In this document: positions 10,704-21,649 of the stretch, piece by piece | Layout of the letters: every line of letters starts with the position of its first letter | Numbering within the stretch: position 1 is the stretch's first letter | From: Castanea sativa | Taxonomy: Eukaryota > Streptophyta > Magnoliopsida > Fagales > Fagaceae | Assembly (NCBI RefSeq): GCF_040712315.1 | Contig: NC_134018.1 | Coordinates: forward strand, 18,062,835 to 18,126,834 | Length of the DNA stretch: 64,000 nucleotides | Direction of reading: 5' to 3' | Made by a program: the position numbers and the translations under genes | Notes under the pieces: generated by a model | Told to the model about the DNA's origin: nothing | Database searches by the model: none | The model's input: the letters and a program-made list of their open reading frames with translations, nothing else

Positions 10704-11701
10704 TGTGAGGAACATATGTCATTCTTTTATGTAATTGGTTAATCCTTTGACAAAACACACTTTACTTGTAATTGGGTAGATCTAGGATGTTTTTAATACT
10801 TCAAGAAACAAGGTTTCAAGATCAAGTGTTAAATCCATGCAAGTCTGTTCAAGAAACAAGCTGAAGAAGTGCTTGGCATTAAAGCTCGACAGCTTCATCT
10901 ATCGAGCTTTAATAAGCTGTTCCAGCCTCGTGGCTCGACAACTGCTCGACAGCATCTCGACACCTCTAGCTGTCGAGGTTTAAGGAAAACAGTTTTTTAG
11001 ATCTGTTTTGATTCCAATCCGTGGATATGTCTTTGAGCCTTCTTTTCTCATAACCCTGGACATATAAAATGATTATTTTAAGGGCCGTCAAAGTAGACAC
11101 AAGTTGCACAAGCATTGAACAAAGTTTGTTCAAGCAATTTGTGACCGGAGACAAAGTTTGACCTAGTTCATCTCTTTGTGAAGAAGCTGCTGTGTCTGTG
11201 CACCGTAGGGTTTTGTAACCAAGCATCTTCTTGTTCTTCATTGTGAGGATGAACTGAAGAACATTGCAGCCAACATCTATCTCAAGTTGGTGATTGAAGT
11301 CGCGTACTAGGATCCGTGCAATTGGTTAGTCACGTACTGGGAGCCGTGCATTGAAAAGGAGAGATTGTCACTATAGAACAAGTCCAATTGGGTATTGGGA
11401 TAAGGGTTCAACTATAGGTTGGTATAAGGTACTGGGATTCCTTTACTTGTAACCGCTTGCTGTGATAATAGTGGATTCTCGGGAGTGGTGATCTTAAAAT
11501 CACCCGGTGGGATTTTTGCCTTGGAGGTTTTCCCCATTCGTAAACAAATCACCGTGTCAATTTATTTTCCGCTGCACTTTAGTTTAATTGGTGATTTGTT
11601 TGTGCTACCACGTGTTTGCATGTTAAATTGGTTAATTAATTGAACTTGGCTAATTAATCAATTAATCCATCACAAGGGGTCAATATGTTTTTGGCCTATC
11701 A
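10704..11701 (+). repeat. Solo LTR related to the element A LTR
   Basis: It begins TGTGAGGAACATATGTC and ends TTTTTGGCCTATCA. Blocks such as GGAGCCGTGCATTGAAAAG, ACAAGTCCAATTGGGTATTG and AATCACCGTGTCAATTTATT match the element A LTR, while the U3 part is diverged. No internal region follows. The flanks ATACT and AGAGT do not match, so no target duplication is visible. A TCGA cluster (AGCTCGACAGC, TATCGAGC, CTCGACAGCATCTCGACAC) lies about 180-270 bp from the start. The right end sits at the edge of the duplicated segment. Confidence 0.75.
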
Positions 11702-12048
11702 AGAGTAAACTCATGTAAATATAAGTTTGGAACAACGTTTCTTTTATGCTGCTTCTAATTGAAACAAAACTTTTATCCTCAACTGATTCTTGGCACTCTT
11801 TGATAATAGTCATGCAAGGCATAGAGCCAAACTCATGGAAGTTAATTGATGTTGGTTTTTAAGAACCATACTTCTCATGGTCTAATATGAAAGATGGTGA
11901 GTTGGTGAGGATGATTTTTTGAATAGTTAGATTGTAGGTTGGCAACCTTTGAGTGACTTATATTTTTAGAAATGTTGGTCGATGATTCATGCTCAAGGCC
12001 ACTTCAAATCACCTGGGTCTCTTAATTGATACACACGTATTGTCGTGC
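11702..12048. repeat. Duplicated segment copy 1, left part
   Basis: It matches 34257-34542 and continues at 44930-45040 (CTCATGTAAATATAAGTTTG, GGCATAGAGCCAAACTCATG, GGTGAGGATGATTTTTTG, GTTGGTCGATGATTCATGCT). In copy 2 the match is interrupted exactly by the copia element. No gene is recognised in it, although a minus-strand frame (MPCMTIIK, SIRSSIK) is present in both copies. Confidence 0.85.
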
Positions 12049-12059
12049 AAGCACTACAA

Positions 12060-12233
12060 AAAATGCAGCTTTAAGCTGCGTGTTTTGAAGCTGCGTTTAA
12101 AAAAACGCAGCTCCAGTCATTGCTTGAGTTGCGTTTTTCAAAAATGCAGCAACATCGAGCCGCGTTTGTAAGGCGCAGCCCCAGATCAGCTCAAAAGCCG
12201 AGTTTCTTGATGTTAAAATGCGGCTACAGACTA

Positions 12234-12277
<44 letters not shown>

Positions 12278-12485
12278 AATATGTTCTAAAGCCGCATTTG
12301 GAAAACACAGCCATAGAACAACTTAGAGCTGTGTTTATGAGTAAAAACGCAGCTTTAAGCCTTGTCCTGAAGTCGCGTTTGGCAAACACGGCCATAGACA
12401 GTACCTAAAGCCGCGTTTGACAAACACGACCATAGAATATTGTAGAGCTGCGTTTATATGTAAAAACGCGGCTTTAGGCCTTGGT
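12060..12485. repeat. CACTA-1 left subterminal repeat array
   Basis: Many degenerate copies of AAACGCGGC/AAACGCAGCT and the reverse complement (GCTGCGTTTT, GCCGCGTTTG) are spaced every 20-50 bp in both orientations. In CACTA elements such subterminal arrays bind the transposase. A (TA)n run lies at 12238-12274. Confidence 0.8.
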
Positions 12486-13100
12486 ATATATATTGAAGGG
12501 AAAAAATCCCTAATCCCTAATCCTTAATCTAATCGATCTATCACTCTCACTCTTAAACAAACCCTCGCTCTCTATCACTCTTAACACCACGCCACCACTG
12601 CCACCTCTGATCGAAGCCACTGCTGCTGCCAAGAACCTCATTCTCATAGCTCTCTCTCTCTCAGCCATCATAGGTCAGAACCTCTTGCGATCTCTCTCTC
12701 GGTTGTGTCGCGTGTGTGTTTATGGTTGTTTGGTCATGGGTTTGGGTATTGATATTCTTCTGGGTATGTGGCCATGTATGTATGTAGATGTGAATGAGTG
12801 TAATGTAGCCTTTGTTTGTATGTTTTTGATTTGGGATTTTGGGTTTACTGTTTCGTATTACGGAGGCTGTGAAAATGGGTTTGCAAGAAGTAAGGCTTGC
12901 CATAGTTACAGTTTCCTTTTTTTTTTTTTTTGGTGTGTTTTCTATCTCTTTTCGTCTCATAAATCTCGGGTTTGTGGACTTATTTGTGCTATTTGATTTC
13001 TGTAGTTTTGGATTGTGGTTTGCGTTTTGGGTTTTGATTTCTCTGTGTTCTTTGGTTTGATTTCTCATGGGTATGAGTTGGTTTTGACTTCTCTATGTGT
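12486..13100 (+). other. Host-gene-like leader captured in CACTA-1
   Basis: A TATATATA stretch, then AAATCCCTAATCCC, CT-rich runs (CTCTCTATCACTC, GCTCTCTCTCTCTCAG), GCC-rich codon-like text (CCACCACTGCCACC) and then T-rich, G-rich intron-like sequence after AGGTCAGAACC. This resembles the 5' UTR and first intron of a plant gene. No product can be named, and the ORFs at 12661-13068 on either strand look fortuitous. Confidence 0.4.
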
Positions 13101-14333
13101 TCTTTGGTAACTTTTTTATTTATTTAATTTTTAAGGGATTTTTTTGATAAACAAATAAGGGAATAGGAGATTGAATCTAGGTTCTTCTTAATGTGAAAAT
13201 TGGAGAATTTTTATTAAAGGATCTTAACTTTTTGTTTTCTCAGTTGTATATCTCGTTGGACTCATGATGAAAATATCAACATGGTTTGTTTTTATTTTAT
13301 TTTAAATTTGCCTCCAAATCAAAGGGAAATGGATTTCCCTATTTATGGGAATAACAGAAAACACAGAATAGTGTCTTTATATCTCATCTATATTATGTTA
13401 GGTAAAATGGAGGGGAGAGAAGGGAAAGGAGAAGAAAGGAACATGAACAGAGAAATTTAATGAGGTTTTTTTGGATGTATATATGATTTGTGAAAGAAAA
13501 TTAGAGAGGAAGGAAAAATTGTAGTGATCCCACAACACTTAAATAGACTGGTTTACCCAATTATTCACGAGGAAAGGAATCAATTGTAAATGATAACGTA
13601 TAAAAGTAGGCATTTGGTTTTGTAGTTTTTAGATTTTTTTAAAAAAATTATCTTTCATTTTTCAAGGAAAAATTTTCTTTTACCTCAAATTTTTTCATCA
13701 AAATACTCTTGTCCATTTCCTCCTAATTCGGCAGGGGAAAAAAATGATAGGGTCCAAATGAAATGTAGATTCCTCCCTTCCTTACTTTTCTATTTCAATT
13801 GAACAAAGGATTTCATTTTCCTCCTCTCTTCTTCCTCATCCTCTTTTCCTTCTCTCCTTAGTTCTTGTATCCAAAGTTTCAAATACACAATCAGCTAGTA
13901 TGTTATACCTCTTTGAGTATCTGACTATTCTCTCAGATATATACAATCCTTCCGTCCCACGCACACCAGGTTATTATAAAAAGGAATCTTATGGGAGTGG
14001 CCCCAAGATACTAACAAGAAATTTCAAACTCAATATCTTATAGATATTATGAGACCTTAGGAACTACTAACCAAATTCCTTAGAATTTCGAAATCATTTC
14101 AATTTAAAAAGTAAGTGTTGAGTGTGTAACAGTTATTATCTTTATCTAACTATATTTGCAGGAGTTGAAGAGTCTTTACATGGAACTTTAAAACATATAG
14201 GTGAAAAGTCAATTAGATCTTCTGTTCTCCGTGTGCCAGTTCAGTTGACATGATGACGCGCATGAATGCAATGTTCGCCTAGTTTAGCAGCGGTATACGT
14301 GATTTGGATACCTCTGAGGTATGCCACAAATGT
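13101..14333. other. CACTA-1 interior, nothing recognised
   Basis: AT-rich sequence with purine-rich patches (GGAGGGGAGAGAAGGG at about 13410) and no ORF above background. I see no transposase motif on either strand. Confidence 0.5.
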
Positions 14334-14847
14334 TATTTAGGAGGCATAAATGCACTTTTAGTCCCTACATTTTGACGTTTTTCCATTTTAGTCCCTACAT
14401 TTTATTTTTACTACTTTTAGTCCCTAAACCAATTAACGCGTGTTATTTTCGTCCCTTCCTTCAGTCAGCTGACGAAAATTGCTGAGGTGGTAGCCGGAGA
14501 CAATAAAATAATATTAAAAGTGCCACGTCAACATCTTTTTTTTAAAAAAAAATTTGTCAATTTTAATTAAATAAAAAACAGAAATAAAATAAAAAAATCA
14601 CTAAAATCAAATGCCTATGAACACAAGAACACAATCCCAGAAAATCAAACAACACAAACCCACCCAGAAAATCAAACAACACAACCTCAACCCCAGCCAC
14701 CCCGACTTAAGCCACCCCAGCCGGTCTCAACCCACCCACCCCAGCCGGCTCACAACCCACCCACCTCAATCCAACCTCAAACCCAGCCACCCCGAGCTCA
14801 ACCCCAACCACCCCAGTCGGCTCAACCCACCCACCCCAGACCACTCC

Positions 14848-15225
14848 GATCTCAACCCACCCCACCCTAGACTACCCCGATCTCAACCCACCCCAGACCA
14901 CCCCGATCTCAGCCCACCCACCCTAGACCACTTCGATCTCAACCCACCCCACCCCAGACCACGCCAATCTCAACCCACACACCCCAGACCACTTCGATCT
15001 CAACCCACCCCACCCCAAACCACCCCGATCTCAACCCACCCACCCTAGACCACTTCGATCTCAACCCACCCCACACCAGACCACGCCGATCTCAACCCAC
15101 ACACCCCAGGCCACTTCGATCTCAACCCACCCCACCCTAGACCACTCCGATCTCAACCCACCCACCCCAAACCACTCTGATCTCAACCCACCCCACCCCA
15201 AACCACCCCGATCTCAACCCACCAC
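14848..15225 (+). repeat. Minisatellite, alternating 30/31-bp units, in MULE-1
   Basis: About twelve tandem units start GATCTCAACCCACC and end in a variant of CCCAGACCAC(T/C)CC. Units of about 31 bp (CCACCCCACCC) and 30 bp (CCACCCACCC or CCACACACCC) mostly alternate, giving a higher-order period near 61 bp. It is strongly strand-asymmetric (C-rich on plus). The open frame over it (14611-15048) is a proline/histidine/asparagine-rich product of the repeat and is probably not a gene. Confidence 0.85.
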
Positions 15226-15272
15226 AACCACCACGAGCCACTGCACCACCAATTACCACGAGTGAGAAACAC

Positions 15273-15315
<43 letters not shown>
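15273..15315 (+). repeat. (GA)n microsatellite
   Basis: A run of GA dinucleotides inside MULE-1, next to the minisatellite. Confidence 0.9.
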
Positions 15316-15706
15316 TGAAGAGAATGAGAAAATTTGAGAGAGTGAGACATGGATGAGAAAGAGAGAAGAAAAACTAATTTAAGAAAATAAGATGAAGAGA
15401 AAACACCAGAGAGTCAAGATATTTTTTATCTTAATTTTAGTGATTTTTTTATTTTATTTCTGTTTTTTATTTAATTAAAATTGACAAATTTTTTTTTAAA
15501 AAAAGATGCTAACGTGGCACTTTTAATAATATTTTATTGTCTCCGGCTGCCACCTCAGCAATTTCCGTCGGCTGACTGACGGAAAGGACGAAAATAACAC
15601 GCGTTAATTGGTTTAGGGACTAAAAGTGGTAAAAATAAAATGTAGGGACTAAAATGGAAAAACGTCAAAATGTAGGGACTAAAAGTGCATTTACGCCTAT
15701 TTAGGG

Positions 15707-16539
15707 AAACACTACTTTTTGCAATGCATTGTTATTAATACGATGCCTTTAATATATTCAGGGTGGCAGTGCTTGATGGGGACTCTCTAAGGGAATGAAA
15801 CTGTGAATCCTCGGGTAAAACAAATAAACTATTCTTTGTAACATATACAACGATATTGAGAAAAAAATAGGAAAAAAAAATCAGATATATAGGACTGCCT
15901 TTGAAGGTTCCAATTTGAAATTACACATCAATATATATGAAGCAAGAAGTAGGAAAGTAGATGTACTATAGGACATAAAATGAAATTAGAAAATTTCAAT
16001 CATGAATGTAGACAAGAAAGTATACTTGTTCCAAAAACCTTTTCAAGTGAACATTTTTATACATGCCATTTTTGCACTTGCTAAATGTAGCTGATAGAAA
16101 AACGATGCATGAGTGTTGCATTGTTTTCATGTGTTCCAAGCTTAGGGATTATTGCAAGCCTAATTACATATCAATTTTCGGTGTTCTCATTGTCACAGGT
16201 AATTGGTTGTGGCTACGGGCATTGGACTGACTGATCAAGTACCATGATGCTTGCTTAAAGTGAATTTTTTGTGATGTACAAAATCCTTGACGGATATGCA
16301 TTTTGTGATGTAAAAATGGATTGTTGGGAACTTATTTTGTCTATGTAAATATATATTATGTAAATTATTTGGGAACCTATATCTTTTGGCAATGAAATTG
16401 TGTTGTTTGCTGGCAATTGGTTGGGAATTGTTGAGTGTTGGCAATTTGTTTTGTTGGTTCCAACTGGTTGCATTTGTTGAGTGTTGACAAGAATTATTTG
16501 TGTATTGGGCAGGAATGACAGATTTAGCATAAAAAAAAA
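15707..16539. other. CACTA-1 interior, nothing recognised
   Basis: AT-rich sequence without a supported gene. Around 16375-16500 TTGGGAA/TTGGCAAT/GTTGAGTGTTG words recur loosely. Confidence 0.45.
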
Positions 16540-17195
16540 CCACCTATATTCGCGTTTTTAAAAACGTGGCTATAGGAAAACCAATGTACAGGTCTATAGA
16601 TGCGTTTTACAAAAACGCGGCTACAGAAAAACCCAGTGGAAGGGTCTATAGCTGCGTTTTAAGAAAACGCGGCTATAGGTGGACCTTTAGTGGCGTTTTT
16701 TAAAAACGCAGCTATAGGTCCACGCTATAACCGCGTTTCAAATGCAGCCCAAAACGGGTCTATAGCCGCATTTTTGTACAAAACGCAGTTATAAGTCTTA
16801 GCCTATAAAAACGCAGCTATAGGTCCACGCTATAACCGCATTTCAAATGCAGCCCAAAACGGGTCTATAGCTGCGTTTTTGTACAAAACGCAGCTATAAG
16901 TCTTAGCCTATAAGGCTGCAAAGATGCAGCTATAAGTGGAGAAAATGCAGCCCCAATGGGGTCTATAGCCGCGTTGTTTTACAAAGCGCAGCTATAAGCC
17001 TCATCTTATAAGGGGTGGAAAAACGCGGCTATAGGGGGTGGAAAACGCAGCTATAGGTCCCCGCAGGGGGCTATTGTCGCGTGGCTAAAGCCGCGTTTGA
17101 AAATGCAGCCATAGAAACTCAGCTATTGTCCTATAGCTGCGTTTTTAGGGTCTATAGCTGCGTTTTTGAAATGCGGCTAAAGCCCCCTTTTTTTG
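16540..17195. repeat. CACTA-1 right subterminal repeat array
   Basis: Dense copies of TATAGCTGCGTTTT, AAACGCGGCTATAG and variants, including a near-perfect internal direct duplication (about 16715-16790 against 16805-16910, containing CCACGCTATAACCGC, AAATGCAGCCCAAAACGGGT). Both orientations occur. The core shared with CACTA-2 is TATAG-NN-GCGTTT. Confidence 0.85.
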
Positions 17196-17203
17196 TAGTG
17201 AAG

Positions 17204-18033
17204 GAACCATGTTAGGAATGAAGGGTTTGTATCATTTGGAAGCAACATGGACGACGTATATATGTACAGTGTGATGAGATCATTGCTAAAGAGTGGGCAG
17301 TGAAACATGATGTTTTTTACATCTTGATGGTTTAAAATTGCCAAACTTGGTCCAACACTCCTAATCCATCATTGCCATCAAAAGAGGATGGGAATGGCCT
17401 ATTAAGCTACTATGTGTAGATTTTGTTCTTTGTTGTTTCTCTCACATTGAAAGTTAGGATAGTTGTAATTTGTAAATGTAATTATAGTAAGAGAAAAAAT
17501 AAGAATGCTATTATAATTAGGTAAGTGTTTAATGTGATGATATGGTTTATATATATATATATAAGAGGACAAGGTGTTTTGGAATTCAATTTCTCATAAC
17601 AAATATATAAACTAGAATTGGGACACCTTCTTCTCAAAAAAAAAAAGGAATTGGGACACCTTAAATTTTTTTTAATGAAAAAAAGTATTTTGTGAATGCA
17701 CCTTTTTTGTAAAAAAAAGAAAAAAGAAAAGAAAAGAAAGTCTCTTAGAAAAAGCCTAGTAAAACATTACAACTATGTAATAGTACACCATATTTTGATA
17801 ATGCGCTATACTAAGTTACTAACACACTATACTAATTCATCAACCAACTAAATTGACTTCTTTCTCAAAAAAATTCATCAACCGACTTTTTGTTTTTTTT
17901 TTTTGGTTGAGAGCCCATCAACTCACTATAGTAATACATAACAAAGTATCACATTTTGATAATACCAAAGTATAGCATCTATAAAAATCAATAACAAAAT
18001 TTCCACAATTTCAAATTATTCAAACAACCCTTT

Positions 18034-18060
<27 letters not shown>
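17204..18060. repeat. Duplicated segment copy 1, middle part
   Basis: It matches 45044 to about 45900 (CATTTGGAAGCAACATGGAC, ATGTACAGTGTGATGAGATC, TTAAAATTGCCAAACTTGGT, CAAAAGAGGATGGGAATGGC). Differences are mostly substitutions and homopolymer lengths. No gene recognised. Confidence 0.85.
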
Positions 18061-18067
<7 letters not shown>

Positions 18068-18228
18068 AAAAAAAACCCCATTACAACCTGAACTAAAACG
18101 CAATCGATTTTCTAATCAAATGTTGACTTTCGAAAGGTAAAAAATCTATTCCAATTAGTGTTCTACTAAAAAGAGTACTTCTCATAGTTGTTGCAAGGGC
18201 AATATTGTCATTTGCATTTCAAGTGCTA

Positions 18229-18230
<2 letters not shown>

Positions 18231-18297
<67 letters not shown>
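18231..18297 (+). repeat. (TC)n microsatellite
   Basis: A pure run of about 33 TC dinucleotides; a (TA)n run follows at 18425-18471. Confidence 0.95.
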
Positions 18298-18300
<3 letters not shown>

Positions 18301-18421
18301 TGTGTGTGACAGTTTTGTTATATTTGTTTACTAATAATAAATAGGGTGAAGGAATAAAAGGGTGAATTTATTTTTTTTATTTGAAATAAACATAAGCATC
18401 TCACATGTGAAGAGATAGAAG

Positions 18422-18474
<53 letters not shown>

Positions 18475-18913
18475 GGGCATGTTTGGTAGATTGTAATAGA
18501 CGCTATAATGTAATAGTTATTCCTATGGTTTAGTTATTCTTTAGTTTGGTTATATTTTTATTACAAGGAATAATCATTCCTTATGGATAATTATTCTTCA
18601 AAATGGGGAATAACTATTCCTCTTAATATATTTTCAAATAAGCAAACTTTCCATATACATCTAACAATTATAAAAATAAAAAATCATAAAAAATAACATA
18701 TATCTCTCTTAGATTTAAAAATAACAATTTTTAAGGAGATATAATTGTATGACTAAGAAATTTCCTTAAATAAATTTTAAGTTTCATTCTAATATTATAA
18801 CTCACAACCAAACTAATGAATATGTTTAGTTATTACATTACAACACATTTTATTTCTAGTAATAAAGATTACAATTCTTATCGAAATCCTCGTCCAGTGT
18901 ACCAAACGTAACT
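18475..18913. mobile_element. MITE-like element, possibly Tourist/PIF-Harbinger
   Basis: It starts GGGCATGTTTGGTAGA after TTTA and ends with an inverted GTGTACCAAACGTAAC. Subterminal ATTGTAATAG / ATTACAATTC-type complementarity supports a foldback. No coding capacity. The superfamily is a guess from the TTTGGTA terminal motif. Confidence 0.5.
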
Positions 18914-19323
18914 CCTATTGTTGTAACTTTATATGGAGTTGAAAAATGTGATATTTTTTAGTAATAGCAAAAATTAAAGCTCTTTGACTCAATTACCATT
19001 CTTTTCAAGGTTTTTATAACTCAACTATTTGATATGTCTTGATATTTTCAAATTCCCATTTTTTTCAACTACCAAATTATCAAAAATTACTCTTTTAATG
19101 TGTGGTTATACTCGGATACCATTCCTTCAAAAAACATAACATAGAGGATATAATAAATTCTTGTAAAGGAAGAGCGAGAATCTAGATGTGAATTAATTTG
19201 CATTGCTTGCAAAAAATAAAAAATAAAGCATTGATGTATGGGAAATCTCATGAAGAGTCCATCTTTTATTTGAACCAATCCTTTTCACTATATTTTGTGA
19301 AAGGGTTTTACTAATATATGTTC

Positions 19324-19446
19324 TTAGGGCATACATTAGTAAACCATTTTAGGAAAGTTTTTATGAAAAAATAATTCATTGTTTTGACAAATTTTTCAAT
19401 TTGCTATAAAAATTTCCCCAAAATGGATGATTAGTATATGCCCTAA
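19324..19446. mobile_element. Short foldback MITE
   Basis: TTAGGGCATACATTAGTAAA at the left pairs with inverted TTAGTATATGCCCTAA at the right; the inner TTTTAGGAAA also pairs with TTTCCCCAAAA. 123 bp, flanked by AT-rich DNA. Confidence 0.6.
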
Positions 19447-19449
19447 GGG

Positions 19450-19769
19450 CATATATTGACCAGACAAAAATCAGTAGTGACAAATCTTGTGAAACCAATG
19501 ACCCTCATCAAGAGACATCATTTTAACCAAAAATAACTCTACCAATTAGAAGTGAGTAAAGTTTACCAAAATTAACTATTCATAAATAGTTCCTCATTTG
19601 AATAATAAAAAAAAATTCTTTGAAAAAAATATCTCTAATAATAAATCAACTTAACATTAAGATATTTTTATTTTGAAAGTCTTATAAGATTCATTGATGG
19701 TATAAAATGATTTAGACCATATAGGGTTGGTGTTAAACTTTCAAGTAACATAAAAAGTTTTAGAGAGTA
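19450..19769. repeat. Duplicated segment copy 1, right part (empty site for CACTA-2)
   Basis: It matches 50404-50658 and 52891-52960 (AGTGACAAATCTTGTGA, CCTCATCAAGAGACAT, CATTCATAAATAGTT, GGGTTGGTGTTAAACTTTC). At 19723-19725 the single AGG is the unoccupied target of CACTA-2. Confidence 0.85.
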
Positions 19770-20114
19770 ATGGAAACTATGAAAGGAATTGGTATGGAGA
19801 AAAATGTACTTATTTTGATGTTAATGTTGATTATACTTTCCTCGGTTGAGGGGCAAGCTGGTGGTCCTTTACCTCCTTCTCTTCCTCCTTCTTCTAGTTT
19901 GCCTGACTACATGGCTAAGCCTTAGCTTCCTATCAGAAAGGATAAGCTATGTTTTTTAAAGTGGGCTCGTTGTTGTTCTGTGCTCCTAAATTGTAAGCTA
20001 TATCCAAACTTCAAGTCGTTTGAACGTTGTGTAGATGCAGTGAAGATACATTGTACGATATCTCCCTATCCTCGCTATGTTGTCAACGATTGTGGTGTTA
20101 ACTGTCAAATGTGA
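19770..20114 (+). pseudogene. Small secreted cysteine-rich protein gene with one in-frame stop
   Basis: From the ATG at 19770 (an in-frame ATG also at 19779) the frame reads a hydrophobic signal-peptide-like segment (KNVLILMLMLIILSSVEGQA), a Pro/Ser-rich linker (GGPLPPSLPPSSSLPDYM), a TAG stop at 19923-19925, and then 62 more codons without a stop to TGA at 20112. The second part has eight cysteines in the order C-x6-CC-x5-C-x11-C-x7-C-x12-C-x3-C (CFLKWARCC, CKLYPNFKSFERC, CGVNC). Total 115 codons. This looks like a secreted antimicrobial or signalling peptide of the thionin-like or related cysteine-rich class, but I cannot assign a family. Each half is under 65 codons and so is easily missed. 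Either it is a recent pseudogene, or the stop is a sequence error. A decayed copy is at 52940-53060. Confidence 0.65.
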
Positions 20115-20335
20115 TGAGCTCATGAATAATATTTATGGATCTCGTACTCTCTCTTGCACCTTTTTTTTTTTTTTGTTGAGAAAAGTTAGAGACTTTCTTG
20201 CACACATTCATGCATAGATACATGCATGTTCGTTTACTATTTTAATATTTTATAATGTTTCATACATAATTGGATAGGGCCAACTAGTTGAATCAATAAA
20301 TTAATCTCATCTCATCATAAAAAAAGAAACAAGAA
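20115..20335. other. Downstream of the cysteine-rich pseudogene
   Basis: No feature beyond a T run (20160-20175) and ATGCATG words. Confidence 0.4.
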
Positions 20336-21218
20336 GTTATTGTTTGTTTATTTAGACCTCTAAACACTCAGATTGTTTAACTTAAATACCAGTTGTTACT
20401 TAGTTCATTTAAACAGATTTAGGTTAAACACAAACAATCATATCCCTAAATGCGGAAAAGTAAAGAAGACAAGCAATTTGATGACCCAAGATAATCAATG
20501 AAATCGTCCAATTTCAAGTTAAAAAAACTGGAGAGGATTTAACCTAAACAATCTTCAACGCAACAAATTCACTATATAGAATGGAAGTTTACAATAGTTT
20601 TTTCCCTAAATCTAAAGCTACCTCTTGTAGTATTTACTCATGTGACCACATGCAGCTCCGAATCCATGGAATTTTCCATTTGAATTTGTTGCGCACAAAC
20701 ACCCTCGTTTGTGACTTTGAGATCCCACCACTCAATGTTTTAGATCATTAGTAGCAATTGATCTTGTATGCAGCAACTTATCTCCACCGGTTCTCGTGTT
20801 TGGACCTTCTTTCTGGTAGATGCTTATTGAGTTAGAAGGTTACAAAATCCCACAAATCTCACAGGAGTAACTCACAAGACTATTGAAACGTGAATTAGGG
20901 TTTTCCTTTTATACCTAGCAGTGTTGAACTTAAACCCTAAATGTTTCGCTGGCTTTCGGGCGTGATTTAAAATCTACAGAAAACGCTGTTGGTTCGGTCG
21001 AAACTTTCTCTCGATCGGTCAAGCTTTACAGTTTCTGAATTCTTCTTTCTGCAGCTTGGCTGTTCTTGAATCTTGACTTGAACCAACTTAAGCAATGTCT
21101 AACACTATTCTAAGACATGAGTATCTTAAACTAGACATGTTTTTGTACTCAATTTGCCAACTTACATAAAATTAAAACCTAAACATTTATTCCTAAATAT
21201 TTAGAACCTAACAGTTCT
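20336..21218 (-). mobile_element. Solo LTR of family C
   Basis: The LTR is 20341-21213 (873 bp). On plus it starts TGTTTGTTTATTTAGACCTC and ends TTAGAACCTAACA, as does the 9537-10410 LTR. The flanks GTTAT and GTTCT match at 4 of 5 bases, consistent with an aged target duplication after LTR-LTR recombination. A TCGGTCGAAAC / CTCGATCGGTCAAGC cluster lies about 190-220 bp from its minus-strand start. Confidence 0.78.
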
Positions 21219-21649
21219 TATTTCCAATTTGGTTTGCCTTTCAAACCATCGTGTAAATTAAGTCAAGCTGAGCCAAATTGAATCGGTCAATTCACCAATT
21301 CAACCAGATTGAACAGTTATTAAATGGGTAAATCCATCCAATTACAAATTGATCAAAATCAACTATAAAGTTTACATCCCCCCCCCCCCCAAAAAAAACT
21401 TATTTAATCTTATATTCTTTAATCCATATATAAGTTTTATATTATTTAATATAGATATATCAAGTTAATAAGCATATAAATTATATTATACCATTAATTT
21501 TTGTGGTGTGTCAACAATTACCATGAGAGAGATAGGTTTGGGAAGTAAAGGAAAAAGAAAAGAAGGAACAATGTTTTTCACAATCTTATTCACAACTTGT
21601 TAAGGTGGTAGATTGTGATTGGAGTAATAATACTTTCACATAAACCCAT
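21219..21649. other. Unassigned stretch
   Basis: AT-rich, with a C11 A8 homopolymer junction near 21379. No gene seen. Confidence 0.4.

Larger units (their letters stand above)
14334..15706. mobile_element. MULE-1, Mutator-like element nested in CACTA-1
   Basis: Long terminal inverted repeats of about 230 bp start GGCATAAATGCACTTTTAG at 14343 and, inverted, end AGTGCATTTACGCC at 15697. Shared blocks include CCCTACATTTTGACG, AACCAATTAACGCGTG and GTGCCACGT. The flanking 9-mers TATTTAGGA and TATTTAGGG agree at 8 of 9 bases, the TSD size of MULEs. The element is 1355 bp and has no transposase. Its interior is a minisatellite followed by a (GA)n run. The same family recurs at 54123-55730. Confidence 0.85.
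12049..17203. mobile_element. CACTA-1, non-autonomous CACTA (En/Spm, CMC) DNA transposon with 3-bp TSD
   Basis: The element spans 12052-17200 (5149 bp) and starts CACTACAAAAAATGCAGC and ends CCCTTTTTTTTGTAGTG. It is flanked by AAG on both sides (12049-12051, 17201-17203). Duplicate copy 2 shows the unoccupied site (GTCGTGCAATGAACCATG at about 45035-45052), so the ends are certain. No TnpD/TnpA-type transposase is readable, so it depends on another element. The interior holds subterminal repeat arrays, a host-gene-like leader and a nested MULE (14343-15697). Confidence 0.9.

Noticed and set aside
10704..11701. Calling this the 5' LTR of a full element that includes the duplicated segment
   Set aside because: No PBS follows the LTR end (AGAGTAAACTC...) and the sequence to the right is present in copy 2 without any LTR.
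12661..13068. Overlapping ORFs on both strands (135 and 103 codons) in CACTA-1
   Set aside because: Low-complexity K/N/T-rich or W/C/F-rich products, no domain, and the region looks like a UTR plus intron.
14611..15048. 145-codon proline-rich ORF
   Set aside because: Produced by a minisatellite with no stop in that frame; changing unit lengths would break it in other copies.
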